The position numbers and the translations under genes are program-made. The notes beneath the pieces were generated by a model. That model ran no database searches. It worked only from the letters and a program-made list of their open reading frames with translations, and had not been told where the DNA came from. This document shows positions 35,258 through 45,903 of a stretch of DNA of 61,417 nucleotides, in pieces. Each line of letters begins with the position of its first letter. The first letter of the stretch is position 1. Source of the stretch: Gemmatimonadota bacterium (lineage in GTDB: Bacteria > Gemmatimonadota > Gemmatimonadetes > Longimicrobiales > Gaopeijiaceae); NCBI GenBank assembly GCA_003248075.1, contig QJYK01000099.1, positions 1 through 61,417 of the forward strand, written 5' to 3'.

Positions 35258-36642
35258 GCACGAGCGGCGCGGTCCGGCGAGCGTACGTGGAGACGTACGG
35301 CTGCCAGATGAACATCTCCGACGGCGAGCTCATGGAGGGGATCCTGTCGGCGCAGGGTTTCCAGATCGTCTCCTCCGCCGAGGAGGCGGATGTGGTCCTG
35401 GTCAACACCTGTGCGATCCGAGAGCACGCCGAGCAGCGGGTGCTCGGCCGCGTCGCCCAGCTCGGGGCTCTCAAGCGCGACCGCCCCGACATGGTCATCG
35501 GCGTCACCGGGTGCATGGCCCAGCGCCTCGGGGAGGACCTCCTGGACCGCGCGGGCCACGTCGACCTGGTCGTGGGACCCGACGGCTATCGCGGCCTTCC
35601 CGAGGCCCTGGAGCGGCTGCGGGCGGGCGAGGGGCCGCCCCCCAGGAACGCCGCTCGGGGGCGCCGCCGCCAGCTCGCCGTGCTCGATCTGGATATCGTC
35701 GAGAACTACCAGGGGCTCGAGCAGCGTCGCAAGCAGGGTGCCTCGGCATGGGTTCCCATTCAGCGCGGCTGTGACCACCGCTGCACGTTCTGCATCGTTC
35801 CCTACGTCCGCGGTCCCGAAAAGAACAGGGACGCGGCGGAGGTCCTGGCGGAGATCCGGTCGTTGGCGGACGCGGGGGTGAGCGACGTCACGCTCCTCGG
35901 GCAGACCGTCAACTCGTATCGCTGGGAGGATTGGGACTTCGCCTCCTTGCTGCGCGCGGTGGCGCGGGTGGACGGGATTCGAAGGGTCTGGTTCACGTCG
36001 CCACACCCGAACGACGTGACTCGGGAGCTCATCGACGTGATGGCCGAGGAGCCGACGGTCTGCGAGACGCTGCACCTGCCCGTGCAGGCCGGATCAGACC
36101 GAACGCTCAAGCGCATGTCGAGGCGTTACACCGTGTCGAGTTACCTGGAACGGGTCCGGATGGTGCGCGACACCGTTCCGGATATGGCGCTCACCACCGA
36201 CGTGATCGTGGGCTTTCCCGGGGAGAGCGAGGCGGAGTTCGAGGCGACGCTCGGACTCATGAAGGAGGTCCGCTTCGACGATGCATTCACCTACAAGTAC
36301 TCCATGCGCGAGGGCACACCGGCCAGCCGACTCCCGTCGGGAGACTTCGTCGATCCCGGGGACGCGCAGGAACGTCTGGAGCGCCTGATCACCGTGACGC
36401 GCGGCATCCAGGCCGAGATCAACGCCCGGGAAGTGGGTCGCGTGGTCGAGGTGCTGGTCGAGAAAGAGGCCCGCGGCGACGGGCAGATGCTGGGTCGGAC
36501 GCGCAGAAACAAGGTCGTGGCCTTCCCGGCGGACAACGACCTGATCGGCTCCTACCAGAGCGTCCGATTGGACCGAACCACCGGCGCGACGTTCGTCGGC
36601 TCTCAGGTCCACGATCGCGTCCCGACCGGGGTCCGTGGGTAG
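35254..36642 (+). CDS. miaB: tRNA-2-methylthio-N6-dimethylallyladenosine synthase MiaB
   Basis: MiaB makes ms2i6A37 in tRNA. The 462-residue protein has ETYGCQMNISDGELM (about 11-25), VNTCAIREHAEQRV, the radical-SAM motif GCDHRCTFCIVPYVRG, and a C-terminal TRAM domain with GRTRRNKVV. The ATG at 35254 overlaps the mtaB stop (ATGA), so two related methylthiotransferases are co-translated. It overlaps the next gene by 8 nt. Confidence 0.96.
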   Translation: MSTSGAVRRAYVETYGCQMNISDGELMEGILSAQGFQIVSSAEEADVVLVNTCAIREHAEQRVLGRVAQLGALKRDRPDMVIGVTGCMAQRLGEDLLDRAGHVDLVVGPDGYRGLPEALERLRAGEGPPPRNAARGRRRQLAVLDLDIVENYQGLEQRRKQGASAWVPIQRGCDHRCTFCIVPYVRGPEKNRDAAEVLAEIRSLADAGVSDVTLLGQTVNSYRWEDWDFASLLRAVARVDGIRRVWFTSPHPNDVTRELIDVMAEEPTVCETLHLPVQAGSDRTLKRMSRRYTVSSYLERVRMVRDTVPDMALTTDVIVGFPGESEAEFEATLGLMKEVRFDDAFTYKYSMREGTPASRLPSGDFVDPGDAQERLERLITVTRGIQAEINAREVGRVVEVLVEKEARGDGQMLGRTRRNKVVAFPADNDLIGSYQSVRLDRTTGATFVGSQVHDRVPTGVRG

Positions 36643-36949
36643 GGCGGCCGGCGCGCTCGGAGTGGCGGCCGTTCTGGCCCTCTCCCTCGGCTTCGCCGTC
36701 CTGAACGGTGGCCAGAGGGTCACCCTGCGTCTCGGCTTCGTGACGCTGTATGGCGTTCCGCTCACCGTGGTCGCCTTCGGCGGGCTCATGGCGGGCATGG
36801 TGATCATGCTGGGCGCGAGCGTCCACTCGGATCTCAAGGTGCGTCGCATCCTCCGTGCGCGCCTCGCCGAAGAAGGGGAGAACGACCGGGACCGCTACAT
36901 CGACATGAACCAGCGCGACCTCTTCGAGGAGAAAGAGCCACCCGCTTGA
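36635..36949 (+). CDS. LapA-like (DUF1049) small membrane protein
   Basis: This 104-residue protein has two membrane helices (about 5-23 and 40-60) joined by a short loop, followed by a charged cytoplasmic tail, the layout of LapA/DUF1049 proteins involved in lipopolysaccharide assembly in proteobacteria. The sequence between the helices (GGQRVTLRLGFVTLYGVPL) also fits. Function in this lineage is unproven. The GTG start overlaps the miaB stop by 8 nt. Confidence 0.65.
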   Translation: MGRAAGALGVAAVLALSLGFAVLNGGQRVTLRLGFVTLYGVPLTVVAFGGLMAGMVIMLGASVHSDLKVRRILRARLAEEGENDRDRYIDMNQRDLFEEKEPPA

Positions 36950-36986
36950 AGTCGGACGCCGGCCGGCAGGAGGTCCACGCGCCCTG

Positions 36987-39221
36987 ATGCGCGCGACCCC
37001 GCCGGTGACACGGCTGGCGCTGTCTTTCGCGATCGGCGCCGCCTTCGGCCACCTGCCGGGACCGCCCCTGCCGGCCTTCGCCGCCTCTCTCGTCCTCCTG
37101 GCGCTCATCGACACATGGCTCCGCCCGGGCGCCCGCCGGGTTCCGGTGGTGATCGCCCTCGTTGCGGGCCTCCTCGCGGTGGTCGCCCGTGGTGACAGAT
37201 GCCCCAACCCCGTCCACGGGGCGGAGGTGATCGTGACGGGGCATTTCCTGGCGCCTACGCGCGGGCGTGGGGGAGCGTTCGCGGTGACCGGTAACCCCCG
37301 GTGCCCCGCGCGAACGCTCACCGTCCTTACCGGGGACCAACGGGCCGCAGGAGTCGGGCTGGTCGTCCGGGGAACGTGGCGCGAGGGGGCACGTGGCGGC
37401 GTGGTGATCGCGTCCACGCTCGAACCGTCCGCGGCCGGGGTTTCCCGAACCGCGGCCCTGGTCCGCTGGCGGGGGAGGCTCCTCGAGCGACTCGACGTCC
37501 TGTACGGGCCTCGTGCGCCGATGGTCTCCGCCCTCGTTCTGGCGAGGAAGGAGGGACTGGACCCCGATCTGCGCGAGGCTTTCGCCCGGAGTGGCACCGC
37601 CCACCTGTTGGCCATCTCGGGCTTCCACGTCGGAGTCGTGGCGGGGGTCCTCGTGGCCCTCCTACGGTCCGTCGGGGTGCCCAGGCGCCCCGCCGCGTTG
37701 GCTGCCGCGGCCGCGACCTGGTGCTACGTCGGGCTCATCGGGTTCCCGGACGCGGCATGCCGGGCTGCCCTGATCCTCAGCGCCGTCGCCATCTCGCGGG
37801 GGCGGGGCAGACCCTCGGCGCGCTGGGCCCCCCTGGCTACGGCGCTTCTGATCCTCGCGGCCTGGGATCCTTCGAGAATCGTCTCCCCGGGCTTCCAGCT
37901 CTCCTTCGCCGGTGCGGCGGGCCTGGTCGGCGGAGCGCGCCCTCTAGGCACGGCTCTCGCGCGGGCCACCCGTGGACGGCTTCCGAGGGGCCTGGTCGAT
38001 GCCACCGCGGCCGGGATCGCGGCGACGCTCGCCACGCTACCGATCGTGGCCTGGCACTTCGAGCGTGTGTCACTGGTGGGGATCCCGGCCACCCTGGTCG
38101 CCTCGCCGCTCGTGGCGCTCCTGCTTCCAGCGGCCATGTTCTCGATCCTCGCCGATGTCTTCTATCCCGCGGCTGGGACGTTCCTGGCCGGCGGTGTGGA
38201 CCTCGGGCTCGCTCTGCTGGAGCTCACGACGCGCCGCATGGCCGCGCCCGACTGGGCGAGCCTCTGGCTGGCGCGAACCTGGGTTCCCGTCGCCGTGGTC
38301 CCCGGATGCCTTGGATGGCTCCTGGCGCGGAGGCTGCGCACGGCAGGCCGGAGTCGCTGGGCGGCGTCCGCCATGATGGCGGTGGCCGGGGTGCTCGCCT
38401 GGCCGGTGGCCGCGACCCTCCAGGGTCGCGGTACCGTGGAGGTCGTCGCCATTGACGTCGGTCAGGGGGACGGGATCGCCGTGCGCAGTCCGGCCGGACG
38501 GTGGGTCCTCGTGGACGCTGGCCCCCCCGCGGACGGAGCTGGGGACACCCCACCGGTGATCGCGGAGCTGCGGAGACGTGGCGTTCGGCGCCTCGAGGGG
38601 CTCGTCCTGACCCATCCGGACCTGGACCATTTCGGAGGCGCCCGGGCGGTGCTCGAGCGCTTCGCCGTGGGCTGGGTCCTGGATCCGGGCCGGGGGGCGG
38701 GCAAGGAGGGCTTCATCGAGGTCCTGGAGGCGGCGATCGACCAGGGGGTTCCCTGGCGGGTGGCACGCTCGGGCCAGCGGACGGAGCTCGACGGGATGTC
38801 AATCGAGGTCCTCCATCCGGGTCCGGAGGCTCCCGGGGATCCCGAGGACGCCAACGCCACATCCGTGGTGCTCCTCGTCCGCTACGGGGCGTTCGAGGCG
38901 CTCCTCACCGGGGACGCGCCGGTCGAGGTCGAGCGGCTTCTCCTGCCCGACCTCCCGAAGCGTCTCGAGGTGCTGAAGGTCGGGCACCACGGCAGCACGA
39001 CGTCCACCGACTCGGCGCTCCTGGCGGCGACACACCCGGCCGTCGGGCTCGTGTCGGCCGGACGCGGCAACCGGTACGGTCATCCCGCTCCTTCCATTCT
39101 CCGGCGCCTCGTGGCGGGTGGCGTGGAGGTGCATCGGACCGACCGGGAGGGCACTTTGCGCGTGCTTGGGCGGCGTGATGGGACGTTCCGGGTGCAGGGC
39201 GCGCGCGTCGCCAACCGTTGA
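36987..39221 (+). CDS. comEC: DNA uptake channel/competence protein ComEC/Rec2
   Basis: ComEC forms the inner-membrane channel for transforming DNA. The 744-residue protein has an N-terminal membrane region, the competence domain with HLLAISGFHVGVVAG and IGFPDAACRAAL, and a C-terminal metallo-beta-lactamase domain with VVAIDVGQGDGIAV, LTHPDLDHFGGA and LKVGHHGSTTSTD. All metal-binding motifs are intact, so it may carry nuclease activity. Its presence suggests potential for natural transformation. It is separated from the LapA-like gene by 37 nt. Confidence 0.94.
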   Translation: MRATPPVTRLALSFAIGAAFGHLPGPPLPAFAASLVLLALIDTWLRPGARRVPVVIALVAGLLAVVARGDRCPNPVHGAEVIVTGHFLAPTRGRGGAFAVTGNPRCPARTLTVLTGDQRAAGVGLVVRGTWREGARGGVVIASTLEPSAAGVSRTAALVRWRGRLLERLDVLYGPRAPMVSALVLARKEGLDPDLREAFARSGTAHLLAISGFHVGVVAGVLVALLRSVGVPRRPAALAAAAATWCYVGLIGFPDAACRAALILSAVAISRGRGRPSARWAPLATALLILAAWDPSRIVSPGFQLSFAGAAGLVGGARPLGTALARATRGRLPRGLVDATAAGIAATLATLPIVAWHFERVSLVGIPATLVASPLVALLLPAAMFSILADVFYPAAGTFLAGGVDLGLALLELTTRRMAAPDWASLWLARTWVPVAVVPGCLGWLLARRLRTAGRSRWAASAMMAVAGVLAWPVAATLQGRGTVEVVAIDVGQGDGIAVRSPAGRWVLVDAGPPADGAGDTPPVIAELRRRGVRRLEGLVLTHPDLDHFGGARAVLERFAVGWVLDPGRGAGKEGFIEVLEAAIDQGVPWRVARSGQRTELDGMSIEVLHPGPEAPGDPEDANATSVVLLVRYGAFEALLTGDAPVEVERLLLPDLPKRLEVLKVGHHGSTTSTDSALLAATHPAVGLVSAGRGNRYGHPAPSILRRLVAGGVEVHRTDREGTLRVLGRRDGTFRVQGARVANR

Positions 39222-39247
39222 CCCTCCACTCGCCGTGGATCTAACCT
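39218..39247 (+). promoter_or_regulatory. Possible fbp promoter
   Basis: TTGACC (39218-39223, overlapping the comEC stop) and a weak TAACCT (39242-39247) are 18 bp apart, about 40 bp before the fbp ATG. The -35 and spacing match other promoters in the window, but the -10 is poor. Confidence 0.35.
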
Positions 39248-39287
39248 CGTTTGTAGAGGCTATTCGCTCCTTCGGATCCGGTCCCCG

Positions 39288-40286
39288 ATGCCCGAGAACA
39301 CCACCAGCGTCATCACACTCGCCCGCTTCCTTCTTGGGGAGGAGCGGCGCCACTCTCACGCGACCGGGGCGTTCACCAACATCCTGCACGACATCGCCCT
39401 TGCCGCGAAGATGATCTCCCGGGAGGTGAACATGGCGGGCCTGGTCGACATCCTCGGACAGGCCGGGTCACACAACGTCCACGGGGAGCTCGTGCAGAAG
39501 CTCGACGTGTTCGCCAACGACGTGCTGTATCGGGCGCTGGACCATACCGGACACATCGCGGTTCTGGCGTCCGAGGAGAGCGAGGATCCTATCCCGATCC
39601 CGGATAAGTTCCCGGTGGGTGACTACGTCGTGCTCTACGACCCTCTGGACGGCTCGTCGAACATCGACGTGAACGTGTCCATCGGAACCATCTTCTCGAT
39701 TCATCGGAAGATCACCCATGGCGAGCGCGGAACGCTGGAGGACTGCCTGCAGCCGGGGTCGAGGCAGCTCGCGGCCGGATACGTGCTCTACGGGTCGTCC
39801 ACGATGCTCGTGTACACCACGGGGACGGGCGTCCATGGCTTCACCCTGGATCCCTCCATCGGCGAGTTTCTGCTCAGCCACCCTCACATGACGATTCCGG
39901 ACCCTCCCACGAAGGTCTACTCCATCAATGAGGCCTATTACAATCGGTGGTCGCCGGCCCAGCAGCGCCTCGTTCAATACCTCAAGGGGGAGGGGGGCTT
40001 CGGCTCCAGGTACATCGGCTCGCTGGTGGCCGATATCCACCGGACGCTGCTCCGCGGGGGCCTGTTCATGTACCCGGGCGACCGCCTCAATCCATTGGGC
40101 AAGCTGCGACTGCTCTACGAAGGGGCGCCGATGGCGATGATCGTCGAGCAGGCGGGGGGCAAGGCGAGCGACGGCGTGCGCCCGCTGCTCGAGGTCCAGC
40201 CGACGTCGCTCCACCAACGCATCCCCATGTTCCTGGGGTCGGCGCCGTTCGTGGAGCTGGCCGAGCGATTCCTGGCCGAGAGCTGA
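39288..40286 (+). CDS. fbp: Class I fructose-1,6-bisphosphatase
   Basis: Fbp removes the 1-phosphate from fructose 1,6-bisphosphate in gluconeogenesis. The 332-residue protein has the metal and substrate motifs of class I enzymes: [30 protein letters not shown] (near residues 118-137), [13 protein letters not shown], and the C-terminal [20 protein letters not shown]. Length and motifs are complete. It is the last gene of the plus-strand block and faces add across a 32-bp gap. Confidence 0.97.
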   Translation: MPENTTSVITLARFLLGEERRHSHATGAFTNILHDIALAAKMISREVNMAGLVDILGQAGSHNVHGELVQKLDVFANDVLYRALDHTGHIAVLASEESEDPIPIPDKFPVGDYVVLYDPLDGSSNIDVNVSIGTIFSIHRKITHGERGTLEDCLQPGSRQLAAGYVLYGSSTMLVYTTGTGVHGFTLDPSIGEFLLSHPHMTIPDPPTKVYSINEAYYNRWSPAQQRLVQYLKGEGGFGSRYIGSLVADIHRTLLRGGLFMYPGDRLNPLGKLRLLYEGAPMAMIVEQAGGKASDGVRPLLEVQPTSLHQRIPMFLGSAPFVELAERFLAES

Positions 40287-40318
40287 CGGGGACCACCCGG
40301 GGGAGGACCCGCCGGGCG

Positions 40319-41359
40319 CTACCGCGTTGTTCCGGGTGCCGTCGTCGCCTGGTCGAACTCGGCGAGCATCGTGGCGCGCTCCTCACCTGCCACGAAGGCG
40401 TGGGCGAAGCCCGCCCGTGCTACGTCCCGCAGCTCATCGAGGGTGAAGCCGAGATGGTCGCGGAGGGCGACGTACTCGTCGGTCAGGGACACGCCCGACA
40501 TCATGCGATTGTCGGTGCACAGGGCGACCGGCACGCCCTCGTCCACGTAGCGCCGCACAGGGTGGGACTCATAGGACGGTGCGACACGCGTCTGCACGTT
40601 CGATGTGACGCACACCTCCAGCGGGATGCCCCGCTCGCGCACCAGGGAGAGGAGGTCCGGATCCTCGAGGAGGCGGGTTCCATGACCTATGCGATCGGCG
40701 CGCGCCAGCTCGACAGCCTGACGGATCGAGTCGGGTCCGTATCCCTCGCCGGCGTGCACCGTGATCGGGACGCCCGCCCGCCGGGCGATCTCGAACGCTT
40801 CCAGATGCTCGTCCACCGGGTAGCCGGACTCCGCCCCCGCCAGGTCGAACGCAGCGACCCCGCGGTCCCGGTTCGCGGCGGCGAGCTCGGCCATCTCGAC
40901 GGAGATCCTCGGGTCGGTCGTGCGCAGAGCGCACACGATGGCCCGGGCACGCACGCCGAACTTCGCGGAGGCGCGTCCCATGCCCCGAAGCATCGCGTCG
41001 AGCACCTCCTGGATGTCCATGCCGCCGCGTGTGCTGAGCGCCGGGCAGAATCGAATCTCGACGTAGCGGACGCTCTCCGAGGCATGGTCCTCGACGAGCT
41101 CGTACGAGATGCGCTCGAGCGCCGCCGAGTCCTGCATGACGGACAGCGTCAGCTCGAAGCGTTCGAGGTAATCCTCCAACCCCTTGGCGTCGGCGACCAC
41201 CATGTGTCGGGCCAGGGCCTCCGGCTCCGCCGCAGGCAACGGCACGCGCCGCTCGGATGCCAGCTCCAGGAGGGTGCCCGCGCGCAGGCTGCCGTCCAGG
41301 TGTACGTGAAGCTCCGCCTTGGGGAGCGCCCGAAGGAAGGTGTCTGAGGGCGTCAGCAC
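40319..41359 (-). CDS. add: Adenosine deaminase
   Basis: Add converts adenosine or deoxyadenosine to inosine in purine salvage. The 346-residue zinc enzyme has KAELHVHLDGS (about 14-24), VHAGEGYGPDS, IGHGTRLLEDPDLL and CTDNRMMSGVSLTDEY; the last matches the TDNR form seen in actinobacterial-type deaminases. The GTG at 41359 puts the HxH motif at the usual distance and overlaps the purF stop by 7 nt. It is the last gene of the minus-strand purine block. Confidence 0.93.
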   Translation of the reverse strand: MLTPSDTFLRALPKAELHVHLDGSLRAGTLLELASERRVPLPAAEPEALARHMVVADAKGLEDYLERFELTLSVMQDSAALERISYELVEDHASESVRYVEIRFCPALSTRGGMDIQEVLDAMLRGMGRASAKFGVRARAIVCALRTTDPRISVEMAELAAANRDRGVAAFDLAGAESGYPVDEHLEAFEIARRAGVPITVHAGEGYGPDSIRQAVELARADRIGHGTRLLEDPDLLSLVRERGIPLEVCVTSNVQTRVAPSYESHPVRRYVDEGVPVALCTDNRMMSGVSLTDEYVALRDHLGFTLDELRDVARAGFAHAFVAGEERATMLAEFDQATTAPGTTR

Positions 41360-42831
41360 GTCCCCGGGCCTTCGGGCGAGGAAAGGCCCTGCTCGACATC
41401 GACCAGGGGCGCGGGATATTCGCCACTGAAGCAGGCGGTGCAATAGGGGGCGCCGTCCGCGACCGCGTCGATCATACCGTCGAGGGACAGATATCCCAAT
41501 GAGTCCACACCGATCTTCTTTTCGATCTCGGGTACTTCGAGCCGCGACCCGATCAGCTCGCCGCGCGTCGGCATGTCGATGCCATAGAAGCACGGGAAGC
41601 GGACGGGCGGACTGGCGATGCGGAAATGGACCTGCGTCGCGCCCGCGGCTCGCAGCATGCGCACCAAGCTCCGGCTGGTCGTGCCGCGCACGAGGGAATC
41701 GTCCACGATCACGACGCGCTTGCCGTCGAGCACCTCGCGCACCGGATTGTACTTCATCCTCGCCCCGAAATCCCGGTCGCGCTGGGAAGGCTGGATGAAG
41801 GTCCGGCCCACGTAGTGGTTCCGGAGCAGCCCGAGCTCGAAGGGGATGCCACTCTCCTCGGCGTACCCCAACGCCGCGGAGTTGGCCGAGTCGGGCACCG
41901 CGATCACCGCGTCCGCCTGCACCGGGTGCTCGCGGGCGAGATGGCGGCCAAACGCCCGACGGGCGCGGTCCACGCTCTTTCCCCAGATCCGCGAGTCCGG
42001 TCTCGCGAAGTACACCAGCTCGAAGATGCAGGGAGCCGGTCGACCCGGAGTGGGCAGAGGCGGAAGCTGCTCCACCTCGCTGCCTCGAATCCGGATCAGC
42101 TCCCCGGGCTTGAGGTCGCGGACGTAGCGGGCACCGAGGATGTCGAGCGCGCACGTCTCGCTGGCCACCACGGTGCCCCCGTCGAGAGCGCCGAGAACCA
42201 GCGGTCGGAAGCCCCGCGGGTCCCGGACCGCGTAGATCGTATCGTCCACCGAAACCACGATCGAGTACGCGCCCTCGAGATGCGTGAGCGCATGGTGGAT
42301 CTGGTCGTCCACCGTCTCCCGGCGGGACTTTGCCACCAGGTGCACGAGGATCTCGGAGTCCGAGGACGTGCGGAAGATGGCGCCGTCCCGCACCAGGCGG
42401 GTCCTGAGGTCGATCTGGTTCGTCAGATTCCCGTTGTGGGCCAGCGCCATGTCGCCGGAGGCATAGCGCGCGGTCAGGGGCTGGACGTTCTCGAGGCTGC
42501 TGCCACCCGCGGTCGAGTACCGCACGTGTCCGACGGCCGTGCTCCCCGGGAGTCGGCCCAGCGTCGCCGCGTCGAAGACGTCCGAGACCAGGCCGGCTCC
42601 CTTGTGGACCCGGGAGTACGTGCCGTCGTACGACACGATCCCGGCCGCCTCCTGGCCTCGGTGTTGGAGGGCGTAGAGGGCCAGGAAGACCAGCTCCGAC
42701 GCGTTCGCCAGGCCGCTCACGCCCACCACGCCGCACTCTTCCCGTGGGCGATCATCGAGCTGATGGGTGGCGACGTCGTTGATCGCCGGCCTGGTCGGAA
42801 TGACCGGCAGGGGAAGGGGGGCGTGGGGCAT
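41353..42831 (-). CDS. purF: Amidophosphoribosyltransferase PurF
   Basis: PurF makes phosphoribosylamine from PRPP and glutamine, the first step of purine synthesis. The 492-residue protein has an N-terminal 32-residue propeptide before the catalytic Cys33 (EECGVVGV), then ALYALQHRGQEAAGI and VVIVDDSLVRGTTSR, the PRPP loop. Cysteines in SETCALDIL, FPCFYGIDMPTR and YCTACFSGEYP match the Fe-S cluster ligands of the B. subtilis type, so oxygen-sensitive maturation is likely. It follows purL by 5 nt. Confidence 0.96.
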   Translation of the reverse strand: MPHAPLPLPVIPTRPAINDVATHQLDDRPREECGVVGVSGLANASELVFLALYALQHRGQEAAGIVSYDGTYSRVHKGAGLVSDVFDAATLGRLPGSTAVGHVRYSTAGGSSLENVQPLTARYASGDMALAHNGNLTNQIDLRTRLVRDGAIFRTSSDSEILVHLVAKSRRETVDDQIHHALTHLEGAYSIVVSVDDTIYAVRDPRGFRPLVLGALDGGTVVASETCALDILGARYVRDLKPGELIRIRGSEVEQLPPLPTPGRPAPCIFELVYFARPDSRIWGKSVDRARRAFGRHLAREHPVQADAVIAVPDSANSAALGYAEESGIPFELGLLRNHYVGRTFIQPSQRDRDFGARMKYNPVREVLDGKRVVIVDDSLVRGTTSRSLVRMLRAAGATQVHFRIASPPVRFPCFYGIDMPTRGELIGSRLEVPEIEKKIGVDSLGYLSLDGMIDAVADGAPYCTACFSGEYPAPLVDVEQGLSSPEGPGTC

Positions 42832-42836
42832 CGCGC

Positions 42837-45152
42837 TCAGGCTCCGGCCGTCGCCGGTGCATCCATGATCGAGGGAATCGCTTGGAAGTACGCTTCCGCG
42901 GCGCGTGCGGCGGGAACCGACACGAAGCCGCGGGTCAGCCGGAGGTTCAGGTCACCGCCCGGTCTCCCGACCGTGCCGATGACGCGGGCGGGAACCTCGT
43001 GGATCTCGGCGATACGCAGGACCGCGCCCGCGTGATCCGGGTCGCACGAGACGACGATGCGCCCCTGGGTCTCGGCGAACAGCACCCCAACGGGCGGCAG
43101 GTCGTCGTCGAGTGCGACCTCGATGCCCCAAGGCGACTCTCCGTCGCCGAGAGCGGCCTCCGCGAGCGTCGCGGCCAAGCCGCCGTCCGAGCAGTCGTGG
43201 GCCGACCGTAGCAGACCCTCGTGGATCATGCCGAGGACCGCCTGCTGGAGGGACCGCTCGGCCATGAGATCCACCGAAGGAGGACGGCCGGCGACGAGCC
43301 CCGCCGTCACGTACAGATACTCCGAGCCCCCCATCTCGGCGTCGTTCGCGCCCAACAGGACGATCGCATCGCCCTCGTTGCGGAACGCATGGGAGGTGAT
43401 GTGGTCGATGTCCTCCACGACGCCCACCATCCCGATCACGGGCGTGGGATAGATGGCCCGTCCGTCGGTCTCGTTGTAGAACGAGACATTCCCGCCCGTA
43501 ACGGGCGTCTCGAACGCCTGGCACGCCTCGGCCATGCCCAGCACCGCCTCACGGAACTGATAGTAGATATGCGGCTTCAGCGGGTTCCCGAAATTCAGGT
43601 TGTTGGTGATCGCGGTGGGGAGGGCTCCTGCACACACGAGATTGCGGGCCGCTTCCGCGACGGCGATGTGGGCGCCACGACGCGGCTCCAAGTACACGAA
43701 TCGGCCGTTGCAGTCGGTGGTCGCCGCCACCGCTCTCCGGGTTCCGCGGATCCGCACGACTCCCGCGTCACCACCCGGACGGACCGCGGTGGACGAGCGG
43801 ACGGTCGTGTCGTACTGGCCGTAGATCCACCTCTTGGATGCGATGTTGGGGGAGCCCAGCAGGCGCAGGAAGCGATCGCCGAGGTCACCCTCGGGCGAGA
43901 GGTGTTCCGCGAGGTCCTTCTCCCGGAGTGAGCGGACGTGTTCGCTCTCCACGCCCTCACGCTCGTACGTGGGGCACCCCTGTGTGAGAGGCAGCGCCGG
44001 GATGTCCGCCACCACGACCCCGTGCTCGAGGACCCGGAAGCGGCCGTCTTCCGTCACGTGCCCGATGACCGCGGCCTCGAGCTCCCATTTCTCCAGGATC
44101 CGACGGACCTCGTCCTCCTTCCCCTTTTCTGCGACGACGAGCATCCGCTCCTGCGACTCCGAGAGGAGGATCTCGTACGGCGTCATCCCCGGCTCGCGGA
44201 CGGGTACGCGAGCGGTGTCGATCTCGACGCCGCTCCCCCCTCTTCCAGCCATCTCGGAGGCCGACGACGTGATCCCGGCGGCGCCCATGTCCTGAATGCC
44301 CGTGATCGCCCCGCTCGCGATCAACTCGAGGCTGGCCTCGAGGAGCAGCTTCTCGGTGAAGGGGTCACCGACCTGGACCTGAGGTCGACTGGCCTCGTCC
44401 GAGTCTTCGCTCAGCTCCTCGCTGGCGAAGGTGGCGCCGTGGATTCCGTCTCTCCCGGTCCGCGCGCCGACGGCCATCAATGGGCTTCCCGCGCCGGAGG
44501 CCGACGCGGTGATCAGCTCCTCGCGCTTCATCAGCCCGAGGCACATCGCGTTCACGATGGGATTGCCCTCGTACCCGCGGTCGAAGGCCACCTCCCCACC
44601 GATGTTCGGAATCCCTACGCAATTCCCGTAGTCCCCGACGCCCGAGACGACGCCGGCGAACAGGTAGCGGACACGGCCGGAGTCGAGGTCCCCGAAGCGG
44701 AGGGAGTCGAGCACCGCGATGGGTCTGGCACCCATCGTGAAGATGTCGCGCAGGATGCCGCCCACCCCGGTGGCTGCTCCCTGATACGGCTCGACGGCCG
44801 ACGGATGGTTGTGCGACTCGATCTTGAACGCGAGGGCGTACCCGTCACCGATGTCGATCACCCCTGCGTTCTCGCCGGGGCCCTGGATGACCCAGGGAGC
44901 CTCGGTGGGCAGCAGGCGTAACAGCCGACGGGAGTTCTTGTATCCGCAGTGCTCGGACCACATGGCGCTGAAGACGCCGAGCTCCGTGAAGGTCGGCGCG
45001 CGTCCCATGATCCGGCGGATCCGCTCGTACTCCTCCCCGGACAGTCCGTGGTCCGCAACGAGCTCGGCCGTGACCTCGGGGTCGCCGTCCCTCGGCGGGA
45101 CGGGGGGGACCGCGATGGCTCCGGCGTGGAGGGTGCCTTCGGTCGTGCTCAC
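42837..45152 (-). CDS. purL: Phosphoribosylformylglycinamidine synthase subunit PurL
   Basis: PurL is the ATP-dependent synthetase subunit of FGAM synthase; the small form used here needs PurQ and PurS, which are both present. The 771-residue protein has [14 protein letters not shown] (about 65-78), [20 protein letters not shown], and two duplicated PurM-like halves with [15 protein letters not shown] in the second. Length is typical of the small type. A 52-bp gap separates it from purQ. Confidence 0.97.
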   Translation of the reverse strand: MSTTEGTLHAGAIAVPPVPPRDGDPEVTAELVADHGLSGEEYERIRRIMGRAPTFTELGVFSAMWSEHCGYKNSRRLLRLLPTEAPWVIQGPGENAGVIDIGDGYALAFKIESHNHPSAVEPYQGAATGVGGILRDIFTMGARPIAVLDSLRFGDLDSGRVRYLFAGVVSGVGDYGNCVGIPNIGGEVAFDRGYEGNPIVNAMCLGLMKREELITASASGAGSPLMAVGARTGRDGIHGATFASEELSEDSDEASRPQVQVGDPFTEKLLLEASLELIASGAITGIQDMGAAGITSSASEMAGRGGSGVEIDTARVPVREPGMTPYEILLSESQERMLVVAEKGKEDEVRRILEKWELEAAVIGHVTEDGRFRVLEHGVVVADIPALPLTQGCPTYEREGVESEHVRSLREKDLAEHLSPEGDLGDRFLRLLGSPNIASKRWIYGQYDTTVRSSTAVRPGGDAGVVRIRGTRRAVAATTDCNGRFVYLEPRRGAHIAVAEAARNLVCAGALPTAITNNLNFGNPLKPHIYYQFREAVLGMAEACQAFETPVTGGNVSFYNETDGRAIYPTPVIGMVGVVEDIDHITSHAFRNEGDAIVLLGANDAEMGGSEYLYVTAGLVAGRPPSVDLMAERSLQQAVLGMIHEGLLRSAHDCSDGGLAATLAEAALGDGESPWGIEVALDDDLPPVGVLFAETQGRIVVSCDPDHAGAVLRIAEIHEVPARVIGTVGRPGGDLNLRLTRGFVSVPAARAAEAYFQAIPSIMDAPATAGA

Positions 45153-45204
45153 TGGCTTCGTCGCTCTCGGCTGGGCGGTTGGTCGTGGCGAGGGTCTGGC
45201 ACGG

Positions 45205-45903
45205 TCAGGCCGCAGCGGGGGCCAGGCTCCTCAACATCGACGTGAAGAGGCCAAGGCCATCGGTGGAGCCCAGGATCGCCTCGGTGGCGCGCTCGGGGTG
45301 GGGCATCATGCCCAGCACGTTGCCCCGGTCGTTCACGATCCCGGCGATGTTGTGCCAGGATCCGTTCGGGTTGGCGGCTTCGGTCACTTCTCCGTCCGCG
45401 CTCACGTAACGGAAGGCCACCCGCCCGTCCCCTTCGAGTTGCTCGAGCGTGGCCTCGCCCGCCTCGTAGTTCCCCTCTCCGTGCGCGATGGGGATGCGGA
45501 GGACCCGCCCGTGATCGTAATCGGACGTGAACAGGGTATCGGCGCGCTCGACGCGGATGTGGACGTCCTTGCTCTCGAAGCGCAGCGACGCATTGCGGAC
45601 CAGCGCGCCCGGCAGAAGGCCCGCCTCGCACAGGATCTGGAAGCCGTTGCAGATACCGAGGACCGGGCCGCCGCGATGCGCGAAGGCGACGACGTCGTCC
45701 ATGATCGGGCTCATGCGCGCGATCGCGCCGGCGCGCAGATAATCCCCGTACGAGAACCCACCGGGCAGCATCACCGCGTCGTAGCCCGCCAGCTGCCGGT
45801 CCCGGTGCCAGACGAAGGTCGGCTCGCCGCCGACGAGCTGCACCGCCTTGTACAGGTCGTAGTCGCAGTTGGAGCCGGGAAAGGTCACCACCGCCACCCG
45901 CAT
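45205..45903 (-). CDS. purQ: FGAM synthase glutaminase subunit PurQ
   Basis: PurQ is the class I glutamine amidotransferase that supplies ammonia to PurL. The 232-residue protein has [16 protein letters not shown] at the start, the nucleophile Cys in [17 protein letters not shown] near residue 88, and the His/Glu pair in [11 protein letters not shown] near residues 210-220. The ATG shares one base with the purS stop (TGATG), coupling the two subunits. Confidence 0.96.
   Translation of the reverse strand: MRVAVVTFPGSNCDYDLYKAVQLVGGEPTFVWHRDRQLAGYDAVMLPGGFSYGDYLRAGAIARMSPIMDDVVAFAHRGGPVLGICNGFQILCEAGLLPGALVRNASLRFESKDVHIRVERADTLFTSDYDHGRVLRIPIAHGEGNYEAGEATLEQLEGDGRVAFRYVSADGEVTEAANPNGSWHNIAGIVNDRGNVLGMMPHPERATEAILGSTDGLGLFTSMLRSLAPAAA

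Noticed and set aside
40287-40318. Terminator between convergent fbp and add
   Set aside because: The 32-bp gap is GC-rich but no clean stem followed by T-run could be built.
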